Source: CAZCZZ01 sp964503335 (GTDB lineage Bacteria; Verrucomicrobiota; Kiritimatiellia; CAIVKH01). Taken from it: a stretch of 27,251 nt of DNA. Of this stretch, positions 7,539-13,788 are shown in pieces. Location of the stretch: assembly GCA_964503335.1 (NCBI GenBank), contig CAZCZZ010000057.1, forward strand, positions 1 to 27,251, written 5' to 3'. Position 1 is the first letter of the stretch, and the number at the start of each line of letters is the position of its first letter. The notes under the pieces are model-generated. The model was given only the letters and a program-made list of their open reading frames with translations, searched no databases and was not told the DNA's origin. Made by a program: the position numbers and the translations under genes.

Positions 7539-8162
7539 ATGCAAGGCAAAGAGGAACGACTGGGACTTTTCGGCGGGAGCTTCAATCCGGTTCATCTCGG
7601 ACACCTCGTCATGGCCCAGGACGCGCTGGAACGGTTCAGCCTCGATCGGGTCCTTTTCGTACCGGCCTCCACGCCGCCTCATAAGTCCGGTGCGGCGCTG
7701 CTTGCGGCGGAACACCGGATCGAAATGCTGAGGATCGCGGTGCAGGACGATTCACGCTTTGAGGTGTCGGACGAGGAAATCCGGCGCGGCGGCGTTTCGT
7801 ATTCCGTCGACACCATCCGCGCCATGAAGGATCGCTATCCCAAGGCCCGGCTTCACTTCATCGTGGGCGGCGACACCCTGCGCGAGCTGCGCACGTGGAA
7901 GAGCATCGAGGAGATCCTGACGCTCTGCGAGATCATCACGGTGGCCCGACCCGGCGAAACGCTTGCCAACGTGCCCCCGGAGTCGCTCGGCGTACCCGAG
8001 GCGCATGCGAAGCGCTTGCTCAAGAACGTGGTGATGGGGCATTTGATGGACATATCCTCCACCGATATCCGCCAGCGTGTCGTGCGCGGGCAAAGTATTC
8101 GCTATCTTGTGCCCGCGGGTGTGGAACAGTATATTGCGAGCAGACGCCTCTACGCGTCATAG
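7539..8162 (+). CDS. nadD: nicotinate-nucleotide adenylyltransferase
   Basis: Transfers AMP from ATP to nicotinate mononucleotide, giving deamido-NAD in cytoplasmic NAD synthesis. The 207-residue length is normal. The nucleotidyltransferase signature GGSFNPVHLGH is at residues 12-22 (HxGH at 19-22), followed by FVPASTPPHK, the central segment FIVGGDTLRELRTWKS, and the ISSTDIR motif at 172-178 that grips the ATP phosphates. No clear Shine-Dalgarno sequence precedes the ATG at 7539; the start is chosen because the protein then begins a few residues before the first strand, as usual. Its stop codon lies within the ribosome binding site of rsfS, the common nadD-rsfS pairing in bacteria. Confidence 0.97.
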   Translation: MQGKEERLGLFGGSFNPVHLGHLVMAQDALERFSLDRVLFVPASTPPHKSGAALLAAEHRIEMLRIAVQDDSRFEVSDEEIRRGGVSYSVDTIRAMKDRYPKARLHFIVGGDTLRELRTWKSIEEILTLCEIITVARPGETLANVPPESLGVPEAHAKRLLKNVVMGHLMDISSTDIRQRVVRGQSIRYLVPAGVEQYIASRRLYAS

Positions 8163-8173
8163 GAGATCGTACG

Positions 8174-8509
8174 ATAGATACTTTAGCTTTAGCGAAACGG
8201 GCCCGTGAAGCCCTCCTCAATAAGAAGGCCGCCGATGTGGTCCTGCTTGATGTGCGCGGCCTTTCCTCCGTAACGGATTACTACCTCATCGCCACCGGAC
8301 AAAACACGCCACAGCTCAAGGCCATGGCGGTTGAGCTCGAGAAAGCCCTCGAAGTTGCGGGTGCGTCGCGCTACCGCAAGTCGGGCAAACCGGACAGCGG
8401 CTGGATCGTCGACGACTACGTCGACATCGTCGTGCACCTGTTCTCGGACGAGATGCGGAAGTATTACGACCTCGAGAAGCTCTGGAACGACGCAAAACGC
8501 GTTGACTGA
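8174..8509 (+). CDS. rsfS: ribosomal silencing factor RsfS, apparent non-AUG start
   Basis: Binds ribosomal protein uL14 and blocks subunit joining when nutrients are scarce. The protein (111 residues from the assumed start) has the RsfS pattern: L-A-K-R-A-R-E-A-L-L-N-K-K, then V-V-L-L-D-V-R-G-L-S-S-V-T-D-Y-Y-L-I-A-T-G, D-S-G-W-I-V-D-D-Y-V-D-I-V-V-H-L-F and R-K-Y-Y-D-L-E-K-L-W. It directly follows nadD. The frame has no ATG, GTG or TTG between the family's N-terminus and an ATG at 7895 deep inside nadD. A good AGGAG (8161-8165) is followed 8 nt later by ATA (8174), where relatives would have M-D-T-L; ACG at 8171 is the other candidate. So an AUA (or ACG) start, or a one-base error in the sequence, is likely. 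Confidence 0.88.
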   Translation: MDTLALAKRAREALLNKKAADVVLLDVRGLSSVTDYYLIATGQNTPQLKAMAVELEKALEVAGASRYRKSGKPDSGWIVDDYVDIVVHLFSDEMRKYYDLEKLWNDAKRVD

Positions 8510-8510
8510 A

Positions 8511-8675
8511 GATTGCACCGCGGAGGCGCGGAGGGCGCGGAGCAGAGGGGCAATTTGATCACGAACTCAAGAAATCAGGAAAGCGAAGAATCTGAACGGT
8601 TTTGTCAGCCTTCATGAGTTCTTGAGTTCCAGATTATCGGTCATCTCCGCGATCTCCGCGCCTCTGCGGTGAATC
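8511..8675. repeat. nested inverted short-word repeat (two word classes)
   Basis: Outer arms are at 8511-8547 (words such as CCGCGGAGGCGCGGAGGGCG) and 8641-8675 (tcatctccgcgatctccgcg...), near-complete reverse complements. Inside them a second, unrelated pair, GAACTCAAGAA (8563-8573) and TTCTTGAGTTC (8619-8629), pairs perfectly over 11 bp. The element begins 1 nt after the rsfS stop and ends 8 nt before the stop of the convergent gene, so it fills the whole junction and could act as a two-way terminator. Confidence 0.85.
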
Positions 8676-8682
8676 GCTCGTG

Positions 8683-9513
8683 CTACCACGCCAGCGCGTC
8701 GCCTTCGGTTAGTTCCTTCAGGCGTTTGTCGATGATGGCGTCGCGGTTCTGGTTACGCTTTTCGAGGGTTTCTTTGAATTTGCTGACCTGCGCTTCGAGG
8801 CGTGCGAGCTCCTCTTTGCGCGCGCCGGCCTTAAGGTCAAACACGGCGGCGAGCTCCTTACGCAGATCTTCCTTCAGCGTGTTGCGTTCTTCGTCGGTGG
8901 CCGCGTTGCGGAAAGCCTGAGCTTTCTCGCGTAGCTTGTTCTCGCTCTCCATCATCGCCTTGCGATCGGGTTCGCGTCCGCCCGGTCCGCCGCCTTCACG
9001 CGGCGGCATCATGCGGCCTTCGCCAGGACCCTGAGGCATCATCAGTCGGCCCATGAGCCAGTCGCGATCGGCCTGTGGCAGGGACTTGATAGCTTCGACA
9101 ATAGCGGGACGCTCTTCACCGATCTTACGCATGCGTTCCTGCAGGAGCTTCTTTTGCAGTTCGCCGCGAAACGCGATCGGATCCTGCTTCCGCAGTTCCA
9201 TCAACCGGTCGAACTCCTCGGGGTTTCGCTCGCGCAGGCGGCCGAGGTAGCGATCGACGATTTCGCCGGGCACGAAGCCTTGTTTCTTGTTTCCACGGCC
9301 TTCGCCGGGCTCGCCGCGTTCGACCATGGGCGGACCGCGCGGACGATCCATCTCATCGCCTCCGGGTTCACCGTGAGGCGGGGGCTCGGGTTCCATCATC
9401 CACGGCGCTTCTTCGCCGGGCGGTGGCGGCTCGACCTGTGCAGACGCCTGGACCGCGGCAAGGAGAACGCCCACGGCACTCCCGATCAAAAGTCCCCTGA
9501 TAAAACTCTTCAT
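8683..9513 (-). CDS. periplasmic Spy/CpxP-like helical protein of an ECF operon
   Basis: A 276-residue exported protein; specific function unknown. Residues 1-25 are a signal peptide ending ASA. A Pro/Gly/Glu-rich, Met-containing linker covers about 26-80. A charged helical part follows (about 85-160, with R-N-P-E-E-F-D-R-L-M-E-L-R and Q-A-D-R-D-W-L-M-G-R-L-M), then a second Gly/Pro/Met-rich linker and a long coiled-coil-like helix to the end. The helix content and position next to a sigma/anti-sigma pair recall the Spy/CpxP/CnrX class of periplasmic sensors and chaperones, but the LTxxQ motif is not evident. The ATG overlaps the anti-sigma stop by four bases (ATGA), implying coupling. A stress-sensing role is inferred from context only. 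Confidence 0.75.
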   Translation of the reverse strand: MKSFIRGLLIGSAVGVLLAAVQASAQVEPPPPGEEAPWMMEPEPPPHGEPGGDEMDRPRGPPMVERGEPGEGRGNKKQGFVPGEIVDRYLGRLRERNPEEFDRLMELRKQDPIAFRGELQKKLLQERMRKIGEERPAIVEAIKSLPQADRDWLMGRLMMPQGPGEGRMMPPREGGGPGGREPDRKAMMESENKLREKAQAFRNAATDEERNTLKEDLRKELAAVFDLKAGARKEELARLEAQVSKFKETLEKRNQNRDAIIDKRLKELTEGDALAW

Positions 9514-10067
9514 ATGCGTGACTCCTCCAATGCCATCAACTCCTCGACTAGCTCGTCAGTATCACTCGTGGCTGATGTGCCGTTCGACGTCCAATCATCT
9601 GTCGCCGACGCGAGACTAAGTTCAACCTCGCTCACCGCGGTGTCGAGCCCATCGTCCCACTCAAATGTTTCCGTACTTTCCTGAACCACCGGTTGCGCGG
9701 GCACATTCTGCGCCACCTGCGGTGCGCTTTCCGGACTTCGCAAGAGAAACGCACCGGCAGCCAACAACACCACGAGAGCGGCGAACGCGTAGGCGGGGCG
9801 CGGGATAAACGGTGCGGCGAGTTCTCTGGGCTGATTCTTTTCCAGATAGGACTCCGCCTCGGCTTGAATCGCATCGAGCGTTGACGCCCGGATTGGTGCG
9901 TCGGACAGGTTGTCGTGCACCGACGACGTGATCGCGGCGAGATCATTCTGAAAAGCCTGGAGGCTCGCGTCGCGACGGACCGCGCGGCGCAACATCCATG
10001 CGCGGATGACGTCGAGTTCGCCGGCATCCTGAAGAAGTATCCACTGTTCCATTTTCTGTCTGTTCAT
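9510..10067 (-). CDS. anti-sigma-factor-like single-pass membrane protein
   Basis: A 185-residue protein encoded directly after an ECF sigma gene and overlapping it by four bases, the usual place for an anti-sigma factor. Residues 1-85 are a helical cytosolic part (W-I-L-L-Q-D-A-G-E-L-D, then R-A-W-M-L-R-R-A-V-R-R-D), residues about 91-109 (PAYAFAALVVLLAAGAFLL) form the one membrane helix, and 110-185 form a Ser/Thr/Glu-rich outer tail. The zinc motif HxxxCxxC of ZAS-type anti-sigma factors is absent; there is no cysteine. The role is therefore inferred from position and topology. A GAGGTG ribosome binding site precedes the ATG at 10067; a second Met lies at residue 6. Confidence 0.72.
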   Translation of the reverse strand: MNRQKMEQWILLQDAGELDVIRAWMLRRAVRRDASLQAFQNDLAAITSSVHDNLSDAPIRASTLDAIQAEAESYLEKNQPRELAAPFIPRPAYAFAALVVLLAAGAFLLRSPESAPQVAQNVPAQPVVQESTETFEWDDGLDTAVSEVELSLASATDDWTSNGTSATSDTDELVEELMALEESRI

Positions 10068-10648
10068 GCTGCACCTCGTCCGAGGGACTCGTAGTCCGTC
10101 CGCAATTCTGCTCTCAACTTCTGCACCGCATAGTGCATGCGCGCCAGGGCCGTATTGATCGACGTCTTCTGGATGCGCGCGATTTCCTTGAAGGACACAT
10201 CCGACTCCGTCCGCAGGAGAAAGACTTCCCGCTGCTCCTCGGGGAGCTGCTGGACCGCGGCTTGAATCCGCTGGCCGATTTCGCGGCCCGACACCTCAAG
10301 CTCCGGCCCGATCTTCCGGTCGGCCAATTGCGACTCGATCACGTCCTCGCCATCCTCGGAAGACGCCTGGATATCGACCATGGGTTTGGCCCGCCGCGCC
10401 CGGTCGATGATCAGGTTGTGGGCGATACGGAAAAGCCAGCTCAGGAACTTGTCATCCCGATAGGTCGGGAGACTCTTGATCGCCCTGAACCATACTTCCT
10501 GGAAGACCTCGTCCACGTCACCCCGTCCTTCCATCATCTTGAGTATGAAGGAGTAAAGCGGACGGCGGAAGTGTTCCACCATCCGGCCGAGCGCCTCTGC
10601 GTCGCCGCTTCGATACTCGGCCAGCCATGCCTTCTCGGGCTGCTCCAT
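10064..10648 (-). CDS. ECF-family RNA polymerase sigma factor
   Basis: A 194-residue extracytoplasmic-function sigma factor that would direct RNA polymerase to a small stress regulon. Region 2 spans about residues 20-90, with V-D-E-V-F-Q-E-V-W-F-R-A and the promoter-melting segment F-L-S-W-L-F-R-I-A-H-N-L-I-I-D-R-A-R-R. Region 4 spans about 130-183, with L-P-E-E-Q-R-E-V-F-L-L-R and the helix-turn-helix S-F-K-E-I-A-R-I-Q-K-T-S-I-N-T-A-L-A-R. The linker between them is acidic. It heads the triad sigma/anti-sigma/periplasmic protein, each overlapping by four bases. A hairpin (10671-10701) lies between this gene and the M50-like gene upstream, so the triad may have its own promoter. Confidence 0.93.
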   Translation of the reverse strand: MEQPEKAWLAEYRSGDAEALGRMVEHFRRPLYSFILKMMEGRGDVDEVFQEVWFRAIKSLPTYRDDKFLSWLFRIAHNLIIDRARRAKPMVDIQASSEDGEDVIESQLADRKIGPELEVSGREIGQRIQAAVQQLPEEQREVFLLRTESDVSFKEIARIQKTSINTALARMHYAVQKLRAELRTDYESLGRGAA

Positions 10649-10670
10649 AGGCTACTGCTCATCCTCCAAC

Positions 10671-10701
10671 GCTCTCCGTTCCAGGCGTATAACGGGAGAG
10701 C
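10671..10701. repeat. hairpin upstream of the ECF sigma gene
   Basis: GCTCTCCGTT (10671-10680) pairs with AACGGGAGAGC (10691-10701) with one bulged base and a 10-nt loop. On the minus strand it sits after the stop of the M50-like gene and before the sigma ATG. No T-run follows, so it is a weak terminator candidate at most; an operator or mRNA processing structure is equally possible. Confidence 0.5.
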
Positions 10702-10716
10702 GCACGGATTATTGCC

Positions 10717-11430
10717 TCATTTCTGCAGGTTTTGAAAGGCGGGGATGGCGTGTCGGGCAAAGAGCTCGCGAACGAAGTCCCAGCACAGGGTGTAGGCCAG
10801 CAAACCTTCGCGGACGAGGCTGTGACCCCAATCGGAAACCGTAGGCGGAGTGACCCCGGCGACCCAGAGTCCGATCCCGGCCAGATTCAGGATGTAGATG
10901 AGGGCGTAGGAGAAGATGCGACCATGCTCCATGATGTCAGGCTGCTGCTGCATCAGCGTGGTGGCCGTGAAGGTCAGGTGGAAGCCCCACGTGAATCCGA
11001 CAAGCGCCAGCCAGAACGGTTCATAGACCGACATGTCGAAGAAGAATCCGATGACGTAATGCGCCACGAGCACGAGCACGGTGTAGAACGGGAAGAAGTA
11101 CGGGGCGAGCGCGATCAGGAAGTTGCTCTTCGACAGCGTGACGCTTCCGCCGCTCTTGCTCACGCGCAGGCGCGAAACCCTTGCGCCCATGACCATACCC
11201 CACAGTGCGTGCGTCAATTCATGAGCGAGGACGTAGGTGCGGATGGGGCGGGGCATGGAGAAGAAGATGGCGATCCAGAACACGAAGCCGCCGAAGAGCC
11301 ACCAGACATGGATGGGCACCTGCTCGATGGCGGGGATGCCGAGGCCGGTAAGCAGTTGCAGCAAGGCCTGCGTGACGGCGGCACAGGCGGGAAGGAGTGC
11401 GAGTCCGATCAGGAGTTTCAGGAACTTCAT
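10717..11430 (-). CDS. M50-like integral-membrane metallopeptidase
   Basis: A 237-residue multi-pass membrane protein. Residues 70-74 are HELTH (HExxH zinc motif), set within A-H-E-L-T-H-A-L-W-G in a helix, followed by G-A-R-V-S-R-L-R-V-S-K-S-G-G-S-V, the pattern of M50-type site-2 proteases where a beta hairpin follows the zinc helix. Asp165 in QQQPDI is a plausible third ligand. Further helices cover about 1-25, 42-58, 108-130, 138-160 and 172-192. The long reading frame extends to 11523, but residues 1-31 of that version are repeat-encoded and the ATG at 11430 overlaps the upstream kinase stop by four bases, so 11430 is chosen. The substrate is unknown. The neighbouring ECF/anti-sigma pair makes regulated proteolysis tempting, but this is inference. 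Confidence 0.78.
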   Translation of the reverse strand: MKFLKLLIGLALLPACAAVTQALLQLLTGLGIPAIEQVPIHVWWLFGGFVFWIAIFFSMPRPIRTYVLAHELTHALWGMVMGARVSRLRVSKSGGSVTLSKSNFLIALAPYFFPFYTVLVLVAHYVIGFFFDMSVYEPFWLALVGFTWGFHLTFTATTLMQQQPDIMEHGRIFSYALIYILNLAGIGLWVAGVTPPTVSDWGHSLVREGLLAYTLCWDFVRELFARHAIPAFQNLQK

Positions 11431-12758
11431 GCCGAGATTTGAGATTTGAAATTCGAGATTTGAGAGCGCCCGTCCGGAGGCGTGTGGCGTCGCACTTCCT
11501 TCACCAGACGCTCCACGGTCCACGCGCGCATCTTCTCAATCACCTTGGGCTTGAGCAGCCAGGGATAGCGTTGGGCGAAATGTCTCAGGACCGTCATGCG
11601 GTCTTCCTCCGTGACCCAGTGGCGCACGGAGCCGTTCATCTGTACGAGGTTGCGGACGATGCGATGGCGTGTCGGCCGTGCGCCGGGCATGACGCATTCA
11701 AGGTCGATCCAGTAGAAGCGACGTTCCGACGGAGACGCGTGATGCTGGACGAGCAGGTTCGGCAGCTTTGTGTCCGCGTGATAGATGCCGTGGTCATAGA
11801 GCTGAAGGAGCATGCGGGGCAGGAGCGACTTCACCTCGTCCTTCTGCTCCGCCGTCATACGTCGCGCCTGCTGCTTGAGCCAGCGATAGACAGGAATGGA
11901 ACCGCTCACGTATTCGGTCAGCGCATAGCTAATGACGGGTGTCTTGCCCTCACGGACCTCCACGTAGCCGAGAGCCGGCGGGGTGGGGATATCGAGGGCC
12001 GTCAGCGTCTGTGCGGCGGCCCATGATCGCCGCGCTTTGGAGGGTCGGGTCCGATAGCGCAACCGGTCGTACCAGCCTTTCAGCTCATAGCGTTTGATCA
12101 GGACATCGTGTCCGAGGAGCGTCGCCCGCATGACGACGATGGTGGAACCGGCCTTGATCCGTCTTGTGGCCGGATCGGTTTCGGCGGCCTGCGCCGCCTT
12201 GAGAAGGAGTCGGGGGTGCAGGTCCTTGTTCAGATTCCACACGCCATGCACATCGCCATGTCCGTGATCTGCAGCGCGAAGGAACTGCGTATAGAGGCTC
12301 AGCGCCCTGTCGCGTGCGAGCCGGTTGGAGCGCCGATCCACATGACGCGCGATGGCGTGGATGTCGCCCCGGTCGAGCGGCGCCTGGCCAAGGAAGCGAC
12401 GGAGGAAAAGTACGCATTCGCGCGGAGCCAGGACGGCGCGCGTGTCGGCAAGCCAGGATGCGAGGCATTCGACGATTCCGGCGGTCTGCAGTTTCTGCTC
12501 CCGCGCAGGCGTGATTCGTGGCGGAAAGAGGGCACGCTCCGATTCACCTGTCCCGGCGAACGCCATGTACACGAGGGGAAGCTGCTGCAGATCAACCCCT
12601 TGGGCCCAAAGGGCGCGGAGGCAGTCGGCGGCGGCGACGACGAGGCGGATCCTTTGTTTGCGGGGCAACGATGGCCACGACTTTCGCACGGACGACCAGA
12701 GCAGGATTCCGTCATCTTGCGCTACGGGCGCGTCTGGATGTTGTTCGGGGTAGGTCAC
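11427..12758 (-). CDS. WaaP/InaA-type lipopolysaccharide kinase-like protein
   Basis: A 443-residue protein with a kinase fold in its second half. The likely ATP-binding Lys is K222 (V-L-I-K-R-Y), the catalytic loop is HADTKLPNLL at 327-336 (Asp329), and the metal-binding segment is WIDLE at 350-354 (Asp352). These are the marks of Kdo/WaaP kinases that phosphorylate sugars of the LPS core at the inner-membrane face. The first 200 residues hold no kinase motifs, though residues about 111-165 (C-V-L-F-L-R-R-F-L-G, then R-R-S-N-R-L-A-R-D-R) resemble the tail of a second such kinase, perhaps a degenerate duplicate. The start GTG lacks a clear ribosome binding site. The last 13 or so residues (SQISNFKSQISA) are encoded by the short-word repeat at 11434-11466. 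Confidence 0.85.
   Translation of the reverse strand: MTYPEQHPDAPVAQDDGILLWSSVRKSWPSLPRKQRIRLVVAAADCLRALWAQGVDLQQLPLVYMAFAGTGESERALFPPRITPAREQKLQTAGIVECLASWLADTRAVLAPRECVLFLRRFLGQAPLDRGDIHAIARHVDRRSNRLARDRALSLYTQFLRAADHGHGDVHGVWNLNKDLHPRLLLKAAQAAETDPATRRIKAGSTIVVMRATLLGHDVLIKRYELKGWYDRLRYRTRPSKARRSWAAAQTLTALDIPTPPALGYVEVREGKTPVISYALTEYVSGSIPVYRWLKQQARRMTAEQKDEVKSLLPRMLLQLYDHGIYHADTKLPNLLVQHHASPSERRFYWIDLECVMPGARPTRHRIVRNLVQMNGSVRHWVTEEDRMTVLRHFAQRYPWLLKPKVIEKMRAWTVERLVKEVRRHTPPDGRSQISNFKSQISA
11434..11466. repeat. single-arm short-word repeat at kinase/M50 junction
   Basis: A run of 7-nt words (GAGATTT, GAGATTT, GAAATTC, GAGATTT, GAGAG). On the minus strand it forms the last codons of the LPS kinase gene (S-Q-I-S-N-F-K-S-Q-I-S) and lies 4 bp upstream of the M50-like ATG. 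Unlike the other elements no inverted partner arm is seen nearby, so it may be a solo or decayed copy. Confidence 0.75.
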
Positions 12759-12777
12759 GCGCGGGGGTAAATGCCTG

Positions 12778-12805
12778 TTGACTTCATGAAGTTCACCGAT
12801 AGTAT
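12778..12805 (+). promoter_or_regulatory. sigma-70-type promoter of rpsT with internal palindrome
   Basis: TTGACT (12778-12783) and TAGTAT (12800-12805) are separated by 16 bp, close to the sigma-70 consensus, about 50 bp before the rpsT ATG. The perfect 12-nt palindrome ACTTCATGAAGT (12781-12792) overlaps the -35 box and could be an operator. This lies in the only space between the divergent kinase gene and rpsT. Confidence 0.65.
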
Positions 12806-12854
12806 TGCGAATCTTTTTCCGGGTCTATCACAGGAAATGCAAGGAATCAGGTAA

Positions 12855-13127
12855 ATGGCTCATACAAAAAGCGCCGTGAAGCGGCATCGTCAGTCACTCG
12901 AGAATCGCGCAGCGAACATCGCGGCACGCAAGGCAATCAAGCGGGCTCGCAAAGAGTTCCTCGACGCATGCGAAGCGAAGAACGCCGAAGCGACCAAGAA
13001 GGCTTACAGCGCATTCTGCTCGGTCCTCGATAAGTCGGCCAAGCGCGGCATCATCACGAAGAACAACGCGATGCGTCGCAAAGCCCGTGCGGTTGCCCAC
13101 ATGAACCGTCCGGCAGCAGCAGCGTAA
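12855..13127 (+). CDS. rpsT: 30S ribosomal protein S20
   Basis: A 90-residue primary rRNA-binding protein that stabilises 16S rRNA in the 30S subunit. It has the S20 pattern: start M-A-H-T-K-S-A-V-K-R-H-R-Q-S, then R-A-A-N-I-A-A-R-K-A-I-K-R-A-R-K and S-A-K-R-G-I-I-T-K-N-N-A-M-R-R-K-A-R, rich in Lys, Arg and Ala. The length is normal. It is monocistronic, with a good promoter upstream, AGGA-type ribosome binding sequences (AAGGAATCAGG) before the ATG and a rho-independent terminator 22 bp after the stop. Confidence 0.98.
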   Translation: MAHTKSAVKRHRQSLENRAANIAARKAIKRARKEFLDACEAKNAEATKKAYSAFCSVLDKSAKRGIITKNNAMRRKARAVAHMNRPAAAA

Positions 13128-13149
13128 CGTTATCCAACCATCAAAGATC

Positions 13150-13184
13150 AAGGCCGGAGTTCCGCAAGGAACCCCGGCCTTTTT
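13150..13184 (+). terminator. rho-independent terminator of rpsT
   Basis: A stem of GGCCGG plus TTCC pairing with GGAA plus CCGGCC (about 13152-13179, with two small mismatches) and loop GCAA is followed by a run of five T. It lies 22 bp after the rpsT stop. It is a classic intrinsic terminator, distinct from the hairpin element further downstream. Confidence 0.9.
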
Positions 13185-13198
13185 CGTTAATTGATTCA

Positions 13199-13258
13199 GG
13201 TGGGGCCCGGACTCCGTCCGGGCCGTCTGAGCGGACGCGACGGAGTCGCGTCCCTACC
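13199..13258. repeat. 60-nt two-hairpin element, copy 2 (reverse orientation)
   Basis: Read on the minus strand it starts GGTAG, then GGACGCGA-ctccg-TCGCGTCC, a spacer, GGCCCGGA-cggag-TCCGGGCC and a closing CCACC. It nearly matches the element at 3791-3852; loops and spacer differ, stems are identical. The outer stem tolerates one G.U pair. It lies 4 nt after the stop of lptE on that gene's sense strand, the same polarity relative to a stop codon as copy 1. Confidence 0.92.
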
Positions 13259-13262
13259 GGCA

Positions 13263-13787
13263 TTACCAGGCTTCGACGACGCGTTCGACGATCTGGTGGG
13301 CGAGGTCTTCGGCGGCTACGGGGAGGACGCGGAGCTTTGACGAGCTCAGGTCGCCAATCAGTTCAAAGGCGGCTTCGCCGCGGACGCGCGGATATTGGGA
13401 AATGATGGAGCCGTCGGATTTCCGCTTCAGCACCATGCCCGCGTAGATCGTCATGCGATACTCCTGCGCGGCGGTGCGGCGGGTCTTCTCGTAGGCCAGC
13501 GGGGCCTGTGTAAACTCGATAAGTACCACTTCAAGGACGGCATCGGCCTGGTCTTCGCTGACCACTTTCAGCGAGCCATCGCGCTGGAATTCCTCGATCG
13601 CTGCCTGGGTGCAATCGACTTCGAGCAGGGGTTCCTTGGTCTTGTTAATGAAGGTCGGCACCGCGACGGTCTTGATGTCGTCGGGCAACATCGATCCGAG
13701 TTGATAGCCCGCGCAACCGGTCAGGGACACCGCGACAAGCAGCGTGAGGGCGAGGCGGGTGAGCTTTGTCAGGATCGTCATCTTCAT
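13263..13787 (-). CDS. lptE: LptE-like LPS-assembly lipoprotein
   Basis: A 174-residue outer-membrane lipoprotein. The signal sequence (MKMTILTKLTRLALTLLVAVS) ends in the lipobox LTGC at residues 22-25. The mature part begins A-G-Y-Q-L-G-S-M-L-P and continues I-K-T-V-A-V-P-T-F-I-N-K-T-K-E-P, E-E-F-Q-R-D-G-S-L-K-V-V and A-D-A-V-L-E-V, the pattern of LptE-family proteins that plug the LptD translocon in LPS export. A frame extension to 14033 exists but lacks any signal sequence, so 13787 is used; that start lies 1 bp after the bamD-like stop. Both neighbours point to envelope assembly. The gene ends 4 bp from a two-hairpin element. Confidence 0.83.
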   Translation of the reverse strand: MKMTILTKLTRLALTLLVAVSLTGCAGYQLGSMLPDDIKTVAVPTFINKTKEPLLEVDCTQAAIEEFQRDGSLKVVSEDQADAVLEVVLIEFTQAPLAYEKTRRTAAQEYRMTIYAGMVLKRKSDGSIISQYPRVRGEAAFELIGDLSSSKLRVLPVAAEDLAHQIVERVVEAW

Positions 13788-13788
13788 C

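Noticed and set aside
7895..8509. rsfS starting at the ATG at 7895
   Set aside because: It would add 93 residues overlapping nadD with shadow composition; family length and the AGGAG site favour a start near 8174.
10655..10690. ECF autoregulated promoter (GGAAC on the minus strand near 10679-10683)
   Set aside because: A matching -10 at proper distance is not clear, and the transcript would be almost leaderless.
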